DNA of 64,000 nt. It comes from AP-16 sp963755055. Its GTDB lineage: Bacteria > Pseudomonadota > Alphaproteobacteria > Rhizobiales > Xanthobacteraceae. The notes under the pieces were generated by a model. The model did not search any database. It saw only the letters and a program-made list of their open reading frames with translations, and was not told the DNA's origin. This document shows positions 1-9,110 of the stretch, in pieces; position 1 is the first letter of the stretch; each line of letters starts with the position of its first letter. The stretch covers positions 5,045 to 69,044 of the forward strand of contig CAVWIS010000052.1 of NCBI GenBank assembly GCA_963755055.1, given 5' to 3'. The translations under genes and the position numbers were made by a program.

Positions 1-976
1 CATTGAGGATGGTGCCGGGCGGCGCCGTGACGCGGATCACCGACAACGAGCCCTCGTTGTTCGGCACCTTTGGGGCGACGATGCATTTGACGCCAAACGA
101 CGCATAGGCCTCGGTGTAGCAGACCGGCACGTTGATGCCGTAGGCGGAGACCCCGGAGGTCCCGGAAAAGTCGACGTCGATGCCGGTCGGACCGATGGTC
201 ATGGTGGCGACCAGATCGATCGGCTTGTCGTAGCCGTCGACCCGCATGGCGAACCGGTAGGCGCCGGGTTTTATCTGTCTGATCAGATCCAGCGACGCCT
301 CGCGCGACTTCGTCAGGATGTGGTCGCCCAGCCGGTCGAGATCGGAGATCGCGAACTCGTCCATCATCTCCATCAGGCGGCGCGAGCCGACCTCGTTGCA
401 GGCGGCGAGCGAGTAGAGGTCGCCCACCACCTGCACCGGCTCGCGCACGTTTTGCCGCACGATCTCGATCAGCGTCTCGTTGACCTTTCCCGCGTCGGCA
501 AAGCGCATCAGCGGGACGTACAGGCCTTCCTCGAAAACCTGGCGGGCGTCCGCCGTCATGCCGCGTCCACCGACATCGACCACGTGGCAGGTGCAGGCGA
601 ACAGCGCCACCACCTTGCCGCGGCGGAACGTCGGGGTCACGAAGGTGAAGTCGTGGAGATGCCCGGTCCCCTTCCAGGGATCGTTGGTGAGAAAAACGTC
701 GCCCTCGCGCATGGTGGCAATGGGGAATTTTTGGATGAAATGGCGCACCGCCCGCGCCATCGAGTTGATGTGGCCGGGCGTGCCGGTCACCGCCTGGGCG
801 AGCATGTTGCCGACGAGATCGAACACGCCGGCGGAGACGTCTCCCGCCTCGCGGGTCGAGGTGGAGAAGCCGGTGCGCACCAGCGCCAGCGCCTGCTGCT
901 CGACCACCGAGATCAGGCGATCCCACATCAGCTGCATGCGGATCGGCGAGAGCGGATCGTTGAAGGCGGTGGTCAT
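1..976 (-). CDS. hyuB: Hydantoinase B / oxoprolinase family protein, C-terminus cut by window edge
   Basis: The reading frame starts at 976 and runs off the left edge, so only the N-terminal ~325 residues are present. The start reads MTTAFNDPLSPIRMQLMWDR and is followed by a VVEQQ.LALVRTGFSTSTREAGD stretch typical of the HyuB family, the partner of HyuA in ATP-dependent hydantoinases, 5-oxoprolinases and acetone-carboxylase-like enzymes. Its ATG overlaps the hyuA stop (ATGA), so the two subunits are probably translationally coupled and form one cytoplasmic complex. The substrate cannot be read from sequence. The upstream Liv-type transporter suggests an imported amino-acid-like or cyclic amide compound. 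Family assignment is firm; substrate is unknown. Confidence 0.88.
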   Translation of the reverse strand, partial: MTTAFNDPLSPIRMQLMWDRLISVVEQQALALVRTGFSTSTREAGDVSAGVFDLVGNMLAQAVTGTPGHINSMARAVRHFIQKFPIATMREGDVFLTNDPWKGTGHLHDFTFVTPTFRRGKVVALFACTCHVVDVGGRGMTADARQVFEEGLYVPLMRFADAGKVNETLIEIVRQNVREPVQVVGDLYSLAACNEVGSRRLMEMMDEFAISDLDRLGDHILTKSREASLDLIRQIKPGAYRFAMRVDGYDKPIDLVATMTIGPTGIDVDFSGTSGVSAYGINVPVCYTEAYASFGVKCIVAPKVPNNEGSLSVIRVTAPPGTILN

Positions 977-3048
977 GAGGTCCTCTCCAGGATGATCGAG
1001 CCCAGCGGATTGATCCGCGCCACGAAGCCGGCCGGCACCACCGTGGTGGTCTCGTCCTCGGCGATCACCGCCGGCCCTGGCATCAGGCAGCCCGGGCCGA
1101 CATCGTCGCGATGATAGACCGGGATCTCGTGCATCGCGACCTCGGCGGGCGCGAAGATTTGTCTGGTGCCCCGCGGTTTGGCGGCGCGGTCGGGCGGCTG
1201 CGGCGGGCAGGGCGGAAGCGGCGCCTGGGCGGCAACGAGCCGCAGCGTCCAGTTCATGATCTCGACGTCGAGCTCCGGGATGGTACGGCCAAAAGTCTCC
1301 GCATAAGCGGCCGCGAAATTCTTCGACAGCGCGATCCGCGAGGCCGGCTCGAACGGGCCCGCCGGCAGGGCGACGGTGATCTCGTGGCCCTGGCCGCGAT
1401 AGCGCATCTCGGCGGTGCGGGTCTCGGTCAGCGCCGCGCCGGCGGCGGCCGCCGTCACCACGCCTTCGGCCTCGGCGCGCATGTCCGCAAACAGCGCATT
1501 GACGGCGGACGGATCAAAGCTCTCGTCGAGGCGGATGTAGCGGCTGCGCGCCACCTCGTAGGCGACCGGCGCGATGAGGAAGCCGAGCGCCGAGCCGACG
1601 CCGGCGCCGGGCGGGATCATCACCCTCTCGATGCCGAGCTTTTCGGCGAGCCGCGCCGCGTGGATCGGCGCCGCGCCGCCGAACGCGATCAGGGTGCGGC
1701 CGGAAAGATCCTTGCCGCGCTCCACGGTGTGGACGCGAGCGGCATTGGCCATGTTCTCCTCGACCACCTCGCTGATGCCGAACGCCGCCTCCAAACGGGC
1801 AAGGCCTAGCTTCTGGCCGACACCGGACAAGACCGCGGCGTCGGCGCGATCCGGCATCAGCGCGATGGTGCCGCCGGCGAAATATTGCGGATCGATGCGC
1901 CCGAGCACCACGTCGGCATCGGTCACGGTGGCCTGGGTCCCGTCGCGGCCGTAGCAGGCGGGGCCGGGCTCGGCGCCGGCGCTCTGCGGCCCGACATTGA
2001 TGCGGGAGAGGTTGTCGACCTCGGCGATCGAGCCACCGCCGGCGCCGATCTCCACCATCTCGATCACCGGCACCCGCAGCGGCAGGCCGCTTCCTTTGAG
2101 GAACCGGTACTGGCGCGCGACCTCGAAGGTGCGCGAATGCTGCGGCTCGCCGTCGTCGATCAGACAGATCTTTGCAGTAGTGCCGCCCATGTCGAAGGAG
2201 AGCACCCGGTCGAGCCCGCACTGGCGCGCGAGGCCCGCCGCCAGGATGGCGCCGCCGGCAGGCCCGGATTCCACCAGCCGGATCGGGAAGCGGCACGCGG
2301 TCTCCAGCGCGGTGAGCCCGCCGCCCGAGGTCATCATCAGCAGCGGCCCGGCAAAGCCGCCGGCGCGCAGACGCGAGTCGAGCCGGCGCAGATAGCGCTC
2401 CATCACCGGCTGCACATAGGCGTTCGCCGCAGTGGTCGACCAGCGCTCGTATTCGCGGATCTCGGGCGACACCTCGCTGGAGAGCGAGAAGGCGACGCTG
2501 GGCAAACTCTCCGCCAGGATGTCGCGGGTGCGCCGCTCGTGGCTGCCGTCCAGGTAGGCGTGCATGTAGCCGATGGCGACCGCCTCGACGCCCGCGGCTT
2601 TAAGCTTCGGGGCCAGCGCCGCCACCGCAGCCTCGTCGAGGGGAATCAGCACGTTGCCGCGGCCGTCGAGCCGCTCCGGTACGCCGAAGCGCAGATCCCG
2701 CGGCACCAGCGGCGGCGGCTTGTCCATCAGGATGTCGTACTGCTCGAAGCGGTGCTCGAACGCGATCTCGATCGAATCGCGAAATCCTTCGGTCACCACC
2801 AGGGCGGTTTTTGCGCCTTTGCGTTCGATGATCGCGTTGGTGGCGAGCGTCGTGCCGTGGATCACGAGGGCGATGTCGGAAAGCCCGAGCTTTGCCTGGG
2901 CGAGCACGTGGTCGATGCCGGTGAGCACCGCGTCGTCCGGCGCGCGCGGCGTGGTGATCACTTTCGTGCTGTAGATCGCGCCGCCTGCCTCCAGCGCCAG
3001 GTCGGTAAAGGTTCCGCCGATATCGACCGCCAGCCGCGCTCCGCCCAT
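973..3048 (-). CDS. hyuA: Hydantoinase A / oxoprolinase family protein
   Basis: This 691-residue protein begins at 3048 (MGGARLAVDIGGTFTDLALE), with the phosphate-binding DIGGTFTD motif of the ASKHA-fold hydantoinase/oxoprolinase A family at residues 9-16. A second ATPase-like motif, FDMGGTTAK, lies mid-protein. The frame stays open upstream, but that part is antisense-like and overlaps livF, so the start at the DIGGT-proximal Met is preferred. It sits between livF (stop and start share one base, TGATG) and hyuB (ATGA overlap). HyuA subunits use ATP to activate a cyclic or carbonyl substrate and act with HyuB. Length matches the family (about 690). The exact substrate is not deducible. Confidence 0.92.
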   Translation of the reverse strand: MGGARLAVDIGGTFTDLALEAGGAIYSTKVITTPRAPDDAVLTGIDHVLAQAKLGLSDIALVIHGTTLATNAIIERKGAKTALVVTEGFRDSIEIAFEHRFEQYDILMDKPPPLVPRDLRFGVPERLDGRGNVLIPLDEAAVAALAPKLKAAGVEAVAIGYMHAYLDGSHERRTRDILAESLPSVAFSLSSEVSPEIREYERWSTTAANAYVQPVMERYLRRLDSRLRAGGFAGPLLMMTSGGGLTALETACRFPIRLVESGPAGGAILAAGLARQCGLDRVLSFDMGGTTAKICLIDDGEPQHSRTFEVARQYRFLKGSGLPLRVPVIEMVEIGAGGGSIAEVDNLSRINVGPQSAGAEPGPACYGRDGTQATVTDADVVLGRIDPQYFAGGTIALMPDRADAAVLSGVGQKLGLARLEAAFGISEVVEENMANAARVHTVERGKDLSGRTLIAFGGAAPIHAARLAEKLGIERVMIPPGAGVGSALGFLIAPVAYEVARSRYIRLDESFDPSAVNALFADMRAEAEGVVTAAAAGAALTETRTAEMRYRGQGHEITVALPAGPFEPASRIALSKNFAAAYAETFGRTIPELDVEIMNWTLRLVAAQAPLPPCPPQPPDRAAKPRGTRQIFAPAEVAMHEIPVYHRDDVGPGCLMPGPAVIAEDETTTVVPAGFVARINPLGSIILERTS

Positions 3049-3782
3049 CAGACGAATTCCTCGGAAATATTGCCGCCCAGATAGGCCTGGCGGATACGTG
3101 GATCGTTGCGCACCTCCGCCGCCGGCCCTTCCATGAATTTCCGCCCCTGCTCCATCACCAGCGCGGTATCCGATATCATCAGCGCCCCGCGCACGTTCTG
3201 CTCGACCACCAGGACGGTGACGCCGGAGGCGGCGATGCGCTGGACAGTGGCGAAAACGTCGCCCTGCATTCTCGGCGACAGGCCGAGCGAGGGCTCGTCG
3301 AGCATCAGCAGGGTGGGCTCGATCATCAGCACCATGGTCATCTCCAAAATCTGCTGCTCGCCGCCGGAAAGATTTCCCGCCGCCACATGCCGCTTCTCCC
3401 GCAGCACCGGGAACTGCGCCATCATCGCCTCGATGGCGCGGGCGTGCCGGCCGCGGGACAGCGTATAGCACCCCATCTTCAGATTCTCGCCGACCGTCAT
3501 CGCGGGAAAATTGCAGCGGCCCTGGGGCACGAAGCCGACGCCGCGCGCCAGCCGCTCGTGGGGCTCGAGCTCCTCGATCGGCTCGCCGTCGAGCACGATC
3601 TGCCCGGAGAATTTTCGGTTGGTGCCGTAGATGGCGCGGAGCAGGGTCGACTTGCCGGCGCCGTTGCCGCCGATCAGGGTGGTGATGGTGCCGCCGAAGA
3701 GCCGCGCGGAAAAATCCCGCACGATCGGATTGTCGCCGTAGCCGGCGGTGAGGCTCATGAGCTCGAGGACCGGCGCGCTCAT
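3048..3782 (-). CDS. livF: Branched-chain amino acid-type ABC transporter ATPase (LivF family)
   Basis: A 244-residue ABC ATPase of the LivF type. Walker A is GGNGAGKST near residue 38, the signature is LSGGEQQ, and Walker B is LLMLDEPS followed by LGLSP. It couples ATP hydrolysis to import through the LivH/LivM permeases at the inner membrane. The start ATG overlaps the livG stop (ATGA), and its own stop abuts hyuA. The whole run livH-livM-livG-livF-hyuA-hyuB therefore looks like one tightly coupled operon. Liv-family importers carry branched-chain amino acids but also amides, urea and aromatic acids; the hydantoinase partners argue for a non-standard substrate (inference). Confidence 0.93.
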   Translation of the reverse strand: MSAPVLELMSLTAGYGDNPIVRDFSARLFGGTITTLIGGNGAGKSTLLRAIYGTNRKFSGQIVLDGEPIEELEPHERLARGVGFVPQGRCNFPAMTVGENLKMGCYTLSRGRHARAIEAMMAQFPVLREKRHVAAGNLSGGEQQILEMTMVLMIEPTLLMLDEPSLGLSPRMQGDVFATVQRIAASGVTVLVVEQNVRGALMISDTALVMEQGRKFMEGPAAEVRNDPRIRQAYLGGNISEEFV

Positions 3783-4576
3783 GCGAGGCGCTCCATCTCC
3801 GACGCCGCCATCTCGGGCGCGATCCCGAGATAGGCCTCGATCACCCGCGGATCGTTGCGGATCTCCTGCGCCGGGCCCTCGGCGAGCTTCTTTCCCTGGT
3901 CGAGCACGATGAGCCGGTCGCAGAGGCCGGTGATGAACTCCACATTGTGCTCGACGATCAAGAAAGTCTCGCCGGCGGCGTTGAGTTTTCGCAGGATCGC
4001 CGCGACCTCGCGGATGCGGGTCGGGTTGACGCCGGCAACCGGCTCGTCGAGCACGACGATTTTCGGATGCGGCATCAGGGCCGCGGCGAGCGCCACCAGC
4101 TTCTTCTGGCCGTAGGAGAGAATGCCGGCGTCGGCCCGGGCGTAGGATGCGAGACCGACGAGGTCGAGGAGCTCGCGGGCGCGCCGCTCGGCCGCGCCGA
4201 CGGCGCCGCGGTAGCGCGGCGTGCGCAAGAACTCGTCGAGCCAGCCCGCCTGATCGAACTGCTGGGCCGCGATCGCGAGATTGTCGATCAGCGACAGGCG
4301 CTCGTAGAGCTGGACGGTCTGGAAGGTGCGCATCAGGCCGGCGCGCGCGACCTCGTGGGCCGGGCGGCCGGTGAGATCGCGGCCGGCGAGCGACACGGTC
4401 CCGTCGTCGATTGCCTGGAAGCCGCTGATGCAGTCGATGATGGTGGTTTTTCCCGAACCGTTCGGCCCGATCAGCCCGGTGATGCTGCCGGGCTCGACGG
4501 AAAACGACACGCCGTCGACGGCGCGCACGCCGGCGAAGGATTTTTTCAGATCGCGGATCTCGAGCAGCGCCGTCAT
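3779..4576 (-). CDS. livG: Branched-chain amino acid-type ABC transporter ATPase (LivG family)
   Basis: A 265-residue ABC ATPase starting at 4576 (MTALLEIRDLKKSFAGVRAV). Walker A GPNGSGKTT, signature LSYGQKK, and VVLDEPVAGVNP with the conserved LivG Asp-Glu are present. The ATG overlaps the livM stop by the ATGA arrangement, which fixes the start although the frame is open further upstream. It pairs with LivF to energise the transporter. The C-terminus (DPRVIEAYLG) is the usual LivG tail. Second of the two ATPases in the operon feeding hyuAB. Confidence 0.92.
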   Translation of the reverse strand: MTALLEIRDLKKSFAGVRAVDGVSFSVEPGSITGLIGPNGSGKTTIIDCISGFQAIDDGTVSLAGRDLTGRPAHEVARAGLMRTFQTVQLYERLSLIDNLAIAAQQFDQAGWLDEFLRTPRYRGAVGAAERRARELLDLVGLASYARADAGILSYGQKKLVALAAALMPHPKIVVLDEPVAGVNPTRIREVAAILRKLNAAGETFLIVEHNVEFITGLCDRLIVLDQGKKLAEGPAQEIRNDPRVIEAYLGIAPEMAASEMERLA

Positions 4577-5514
4577 TTCAGCGCCGCCCGCATCCGCGCC
4601 ACGCGTCTGTCGCGCAGCCAGCCCGCAATTCCGCCCGGCATCGCCAGCATCGCGGCGACCAGGACGGCGCCGTAGATGATCATCCGCAGGTCCTGGGAGA
4701 AGCGCAGCACCTCGGGCAGCGCCGCCATGGCGATACCGGCGACGACCACGCCCCAAAAGCTCCCCGCCCCGCCGATGATGACGATGATCAAGAACGTCTG
4801 CATGTAGTAGAAATCGAGGAACGACGGATCGATGATTCTTAAGTAGAACGTGTAGATGCCGCCGGCGATGCCGGTGATGGCGGCGCCGATGGCGAAGGCG
4901 GCGAGCTTGTAGGGCGTCGGCGCGATGCCCTGGGCGCGGGCGAGCGCCTCGTTCTGCTTGATCGCGGTCAGCGTACGGCCGATGCGCGAGCTCGCCAGCG
5001 CATAGAGGACGGCGAGGGCGACCACCGCATAGGCCCAGGCGATCAGGTAGAAGCGCGGCGTGGTGTCGAATGCATAGCCGAACAGTCTCGGCGCCGGCAG
5101 GCCGGGAATGCCCAGCGCTCCGCGCGTGAGGCTGACCCAGTCGCGCGCCACCAGCGTCACCAGCAGCGCGAAGGCCAGCGTTGCGATCACGAAGGCGTGG
5201 CGGTTGGTGCGCAGCGTCGGATAGCCGACGACGAGCGCGACGGCGGCGTTGATGAGGCCGGCCCAGACGAGACCGGCCCAAAAGTTGCCGCCGAAAGTCA
5301 TCACGGTGAGCGCCGCCGCGTAGCCGCCGATCCCCCAGAAGCCGAGCTGGGCGAAGGATAAGAGGCCGGCAAATCCGTAGACCAGGTTGAGCGCGCTCGC
5401 CGCCACGGTGAAGATCGCGGCCGAGACCGCGATGCCGATGATGTAGTGCGACGACGTCACCGCAGGCAGTGCGCCGAGCGCCAGGGCGAGCGCGATGACG
5501 ATTGCGGCTTTCAT
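4573..5514 (-). CDS. livM: Branched-chain amino acid-type ABC transporter permease (LivM family)
   Basis: A 313-residue inner-membrane permease with about eight to ten hydrophobic segments. It carries the conserved GFAGLLSFAQLGFWGIGGYAA segment after the first helices and the EAA-like loop ALARAQGIAPTPYKLAAFAIG that contacts the ATPase. It begins MKAAIVIALALALG and overlaps livH upstream and livG downstream by ATGA. It forms the translocation pore with LivH. Length and order (H-M-G-F) are canonical. Confidence 0.92.
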   Translation of the reverse strand: MKAAIVIALALALGALPAVTSSHYIIGIAVSAAIFTVAASALNLVYGFAGLLSFAQLGFWGIGGYAAALTVMTFGGNFWAGLVWAGLINAAVALVVGYPTLRTNRHAFVIATLAFALLVTLVARDWVSLTRGALGIPGLPAPRLFGYAFDTTPRFYLIAWAYAVVALAVLYALASSRIGRTLTAIKQNEALARAQGIAPTPYKLAAFAIGAAITGIAGGIYTFYLRIIDPSFLDFYYMQTFLIIVIIGGAGSFWGVVVAGIAMAALPEVLRFSQDLRMIIYGAVLVAAMLAMPGGIAGWLRDRRVARMRAALK

Positions 5515-6398
5515 CCGACCCGCGAGGCTCCCTTGCCGAACAGCCCGTCAGGCCGCACCAGAAGCACCGCGATCATTGCGACGAACACGAAGGCGTCCTG
5601 CCAGACGATCTCGAAAAAACCGCCGATAAAGCTTTCCGCCAGGCCGAGGCCGACGGCCGCCGTGATGGCGCCGGGAATGTTGCCGAGGCCGCCGATGATC
5701 ACCAGGGCGAACGCCTTGAAGATCAGCGACTGGCCCATGATGGGAGTGACCAGCTGGATCGGCGCCAGCGCGGCACCGGCGAGGCCGCACAGCGCGGTCG
5801 CCAGCACCACGGCGTTGCGCGCCACGTTGCGCGGCCGGATGCCGACCATCAGGGCGGCCTCGCGATTCTGCGCGATCGCCCGCATGGCGCGCCCGAACTG
5901 GGTGTGCTTCAGGATGGCCCAGAGCAGCGCGAAGGCGGCGAGCGCCGCGCCTGCCGCGATCACCCGGGTCCAGGTCAGGCGGATCGAGCCGACGGCGATG
6001 CCGGCGAAGCCGTACTGGGTGTCGACGATGCGCGGATTGGCGGTGAAGAGATATTGCACCACGTGCAGGATGATGATCGACAGGCCGAGCGTGATCAGGA
6101 TGCTGCGCTCGAACTCGTCGGGTCGCAGGCCCGAGAGGAAGAGCTCGTAGACGATCAGCCCGAGCACGGCGGCGGCGACGATCGCGGCGGCGAGCGCCGG
6201 CCAGTAGGAAAGCCCCATCGGCGGCAGCGCGAACGCCATGGCGAAGGCACCCACCATGAGCAGCTCGCCATGGGCGAAATTGATGATGGTGAGCACGCCG
6301 AAGATGAGCGCCAGGCCGACGGCGATCAGGGCATAGATCAGGCCCAGGATCAGGCCGTTCACGCCGAGCTGGAGGAGATAGATCGGGTCGATCGCCAT
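5511..6398 (-). CDS. livH: Branched-chain amino acid-type ABC transporter permease (LivH family)
   Basis: A 295-residue permease starting at 6398 (MAIDPIYLLQLGVNGLILG). It has the LivH hallmark TIINFAHGELLMVGAF near residue 40 and an EAA-type loop (MVGIRPRNVARNAVVLATAL). The frame continues upstream, but the segment before this Met is low-hydrophobicity and unlike the family. It is the first gene of the minus-strand operon, and its start faces the divergent solute-binding gene at 6655. The 256-bp gap between them must therefore hold both promoters. No clear operator was recognised there. Confidence 0.92.
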   Translation of the reverse strand: MAIDPIYLLQLGVNGLILGLIYALIAVGLALIFGVLTIINFAHGELLMVGAFAMAFALPPMGLSYWPALAAAIVAAAVLGLIVYELFLSGLRPDEFERSILITLGLSIIILHVVQYLFTANPRIVDTQYGFAGIAVGSIRLTWTRVIAAGAALAAFALLWAILKHTQFGRAMRAIAQNREAALMVGIRPRNVARNAVVLATALCGLAGAALAPIQLVTPIMGQSLIFKAFALVIIGGLGNIPGAITAAVGLGLAESFIGGFFEIVWQDAFVFVAMIAVLLVRPDGLFGKGASRVG

Positions 6399-6654
6399 TG
6401 CGCCACTGTGACGAGCAAGAACCACGCCAGGGTTTTGGCGAGCGGCGTCCCCGGCCGTCCGCCCGCAGAATGGCCGCGGCACCGTCGCGACGCAACTCTC
6501 GGGGCTTGACCGCCGCGAAGGCCGGTTGGCGTTCGGGCGGTCGCACGGCTGAAGGTTGTGGCGGCTGAATCGGTTTGCGCTTGCGTTCGCCTCGACCCTT
6601 GGCATGCTTGCTGCTTCTTTGCCGACAGCATCACCAGCCCTTGAGGACATCTCC

Positions 6655-7788
6655 ATGCGCAACGCTGCCTTCGCGACCTCCCTGCTGACGGCGCTCATCG
6701 TCTCCGGCTCCGCATCGGCGCAAAACATCCTGATCGGGCTGTCGACCCCGGTCACCGGGCCGGCCGCGGTGGCGTCGGAATGGGAGCGGTGGGGCGTCGA
6801 CCTCGCGGTAGAGGAGATCAACGCGGCGGGGGGAGTGCTCGGCAGAAAAATCGAGGTCATGCTGCTCGACAACAAGTGCAACCCGTCGGAAGGCGTGAAC
6901 GTCGCCAACAAGCTGGTCGAGGCAAAAGTGGTCGCCATCATCGGCTCGCATTGCAGCTCGGTGCATCTCGCCGCGATGCCGATCATCAAGGAGGCGAAGG
7001 TCCCGATGATCACCGGCATCGCCTCGAACCCGCAGATCACCGACCTGTCCGGGGTCGGCGGCAACGAGTGGGCGTTCCGCATCAACCCGTCCGACCGCTC
7101 GATGATGGACGCGCTCGGCGCCTATCTCGGCGGGAAAAAGGTCTTCAAGACCGCCGCGATCGTCGGCGAGGACACCGATTTCGGCCGCGCCGGGGCCGAC
7201 GCCTTCAAGGCGGTCGCCACCAAGGCCGGGATCAGCGTGATCTCCTCGGACTTCCATGCGCAGAACACGCCCGACTACACCAGCATCCTGACGCGCCTGC
7301 AGCAGCGCCGCCCCGATGCCATCGCGACGTTCCAGCTCGGCGGCAACTCGCTCAATTTCCTGCGCAGCGCCATGCAGTTCGGCGTTGCCATCCCGTATAC
7401 CGGCCGGGTCGAGCTCGGCGGGCGCAACCAGCAGGTCATCGAGGCCGGCGGCATGGAAGGCTCGATCAGCGCCTGGACCTACAGCCACGACGTCGACAGC
7501 CCGCGGAACAAGGAGTTTGCCGCCAAGATCAAGGCGAAGCACGGCACGACGCCGTATCTGCAGACCTGGGGGTCCTACGACAGTATGCGCATCATCGCCC
7601 AGGCGATCAAGGAGGCCGGATCGACCGACACGACCGCCGTGCGCGACGCCATGAAGAAGCTGAAATACACCTCGGTGCTCGGGCGAGAGGTGAGCTTCGA
7701 CGACCATAACCAGGCGGGAAAGTACGTGCTGATCCAGGCCGTCAAGGACCGCAAGGTCACCATCGCCGACATCGTCGAGCTGCCCTGA
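6655..7788 (+). CDS. Periplasmic solute-binding protein of a Liv-type ABC transporter
   Basis: A 377-residue type-1 periplasmic binding protein. The start at 6655 is preferred over upstream in-frame Mets because a GAGG lies about 9 nt before it and a clean signal peptide follows (MRNAAFATSLLTALIVSGSASA, cleaved near residue 22). Mature motifs typical of the family are ILIGLSTPVTGPAA, AAGGVLGRKIEVMLLDN and IGSHCSSVHLA. It is transcribed divergently from the livHMGF-hyuAB operon and is the obvious ligand receptor for it. Its ligand would define what the hydantoinase acts on. Confidence 0.92.
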   Translation: MRNAAFATSLLTALIVSGSASAQNILIGLSTPVTGPAAVASEWERWGVDLAVEEINAAGGVLGRKIEVMLLDNKCNPSEGVNVANKLVEAKVVAIIGSHCSSVHLAAMPIIKEAKVPMITGIASNPQITDLSGVGGNEWAFRINPSDRSMMDALGAYLGGKKVFKTAAIVGEDTDFGRAGADAFKAVATKAGISVISSDFHAQNTPDYTSILTRLQQRRPDAIATFQLGGNSLNFLRSAMQFGVAIPYTGRVELGGRNQQVIEAGGMEGSISAWTYSHDVDSPRNKEFAAKIKAKHGTTPYLQTWGSYDSMRIIAQAIKEAGSTDTTAVRDAMKKLKYTSVLGREVSFDDHNQAGKYVLIQAVKDRKVTIADIVELP

Positions 7789-7921
7789 CGACGATTCGGC
7801 TCCGACCGCCAGTTTCGCACAGCGAACGGCGAGCCCTTCTCATCGTCGTCGCGCTTCGTCTATGATGCCCGCACAACAAGGCCGGGCGCGGACGAAACGC
7901 CCGCCAGGGAGGTCTTTGCCG

Positions 7922-9070
7922 ATGCTGCGTCAGGAACAGATCGAGCAGGCGAAAAAGCTCTTCAGCTATCTCGACACGCAGACCACCGCGATGGCGGAAA
8001 ACGTCTATCGCAACGAGGTCAGCGACTATACCTGTCCGCAGCAGCTGGCGCGCGAGCGCGAGCTGTTTTTCCGGCGCGGCCCGCTGAACATCGGATTGAG
8101 CTGCCTGCTGCCGTCGCCCGGCGACTTCATGACCCACGACTACTCGGGCGTGCCGATCCTGCTGGTGCGCCAGGAGGATTCTTCGCTCCGCGCCTTCCTC
8201 AATGTCTGCCGGCACCGCGGCGCCCGCGTCGCCGAGGGCTGCGGCAACGGCGCCCGCCGCTTCACCTGCCCCTATCACGCCTGGACCTACGGGGCGGACG
8301 GCAAGCTGGCGGCGCGGCCCGACGAGCGCTCGTTCGCCGAGATCGACAAGGCGGAGCGGGGCCTGCGCGAGCTTCCGGTGGCCGAGAAGCACGGCATGAT
8401 CTGGCTGAGCCCGACGCCCGGCGCGACCTTCGATATCGACGCCGAGCTCGGCGGCCTCGAGCGCGACCTCGGCGCCTACGGGCTCGCGAGCTATCATCAC
8501 TACGAGACGCGGGTTCTCGAGCGGAGCATCAACTGGAAGATCGTCATCGACACGTTCCTCGAGAGCTACCACCTGCGCGCGCTGCACAAGGAGACGGTCG
8601 ATCCGATCCTCCACAGCAATCTCGGCACGTTCGACCCGTTCGGGCGGAACCTGAGGATGATCATCGCGCGGCGGACCCTCGGCAAGCTGCGGGAGAAGCC
8701 GGAAGCGGAGTGGAACCTCATTCCCTATACGGCGATCGTCTGCGTGCTGTTTCCCAACACGGTCTTCATCATGCAGGGCGACCACCTGGAGACCTGGCAC
8801 GTTTACCCGAGCGGCGCCGATCCCGACCGCAGCACGATGTACGTCTCGCTGTACACGCCGGAAAAGGCCGTCACCGAGAAAGCCCGGCGCCACTGGGACC
8901 GCAACATGGATCTGTTGCTGGCGACCGTGGAGAAGGAGGACTTTCCGCTGTCGGAAGGGATCCAGCGCGGCTTTTATTCGGGCGCCCAGGACGAGGTGCT
9001 GTTCGGCCGCAACGAGCCCTGCCTGCATCACTTCCACCGGTCGGTGAAGGACGCGCTGGCGCAAGGTTGA
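7922..9070 (+). CDS. Rieske non-heme iron oxygenase, alpha subunit
   Basis: A 382-residue ring-hydroxylating oxygenase large subunit. The Rieske [2Fe-2S] ligands are C96-x-H98 and C116-x2-H119. The mononuclear iron site is visible as NWK...ESYH(217)...H(222). The start at 7922 follows an AGGGAGG ribosome site; an in-frame Met 60 nt upstream lacks one. Such enzymes hydroxylate or demethylate aromatic or quaternary-amine substrates using electrons from a separate reductase, which is not in this window. The next two genes (LLM flavoprotein and SDR) are co-directional, so a small oxidative catabolic operon is likely. Substrate is not predictable. Confidence 0.9.
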   Translation: MLRQEQIEQAKKLFSYLDTQTTAMAENVYRNEVSDYTCPQQLARERELFFRRGPLNIGLSCLLPSPGDFMTHDYSGVPILLVRQEDSSLRAFLNVCRHRGARVAEGCGNGARRFTCPYHAWTYGADGKLAARPDERSFAEIDKAERGLRELPVAEKHGMIWLSPTPGATFDIDAELGGLERDLGAYGLASYHHYETRVLERSINWKIVIDTFLESYHLRALHKETVDPILHSNLGTFDPFGRNLRMIIARRTLGKLREKPEAEWNLIPYTAIVCVLFPNTVFIMQGDHLETWHVYPSGADPDRSTMYVSLYTPEKAVTEKARRHWDRNMDLLLATVEKEDFPLSEGIQRGFYSGAQDEVLFGRNEPCLHHFHRSVKDALAQG

Positions 9071-9110
9071 GGCCTGGAGCCTGCGGAACGCGATTCAGAG
9101 GAATGCCGCG

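Noticed and set aside
1885..3084. A 399-residue plus-strand open frame
   Set aside because: Antisense to hyuA; no recognisable motif and shadow-type composition.
3779..5281. A 500-residue version of livG with an earlier start
   Set aside because: The upstream half is antisense/out-of-frame to livM. The ATGA overlap at 4576 and family N-terminus fix the real start.
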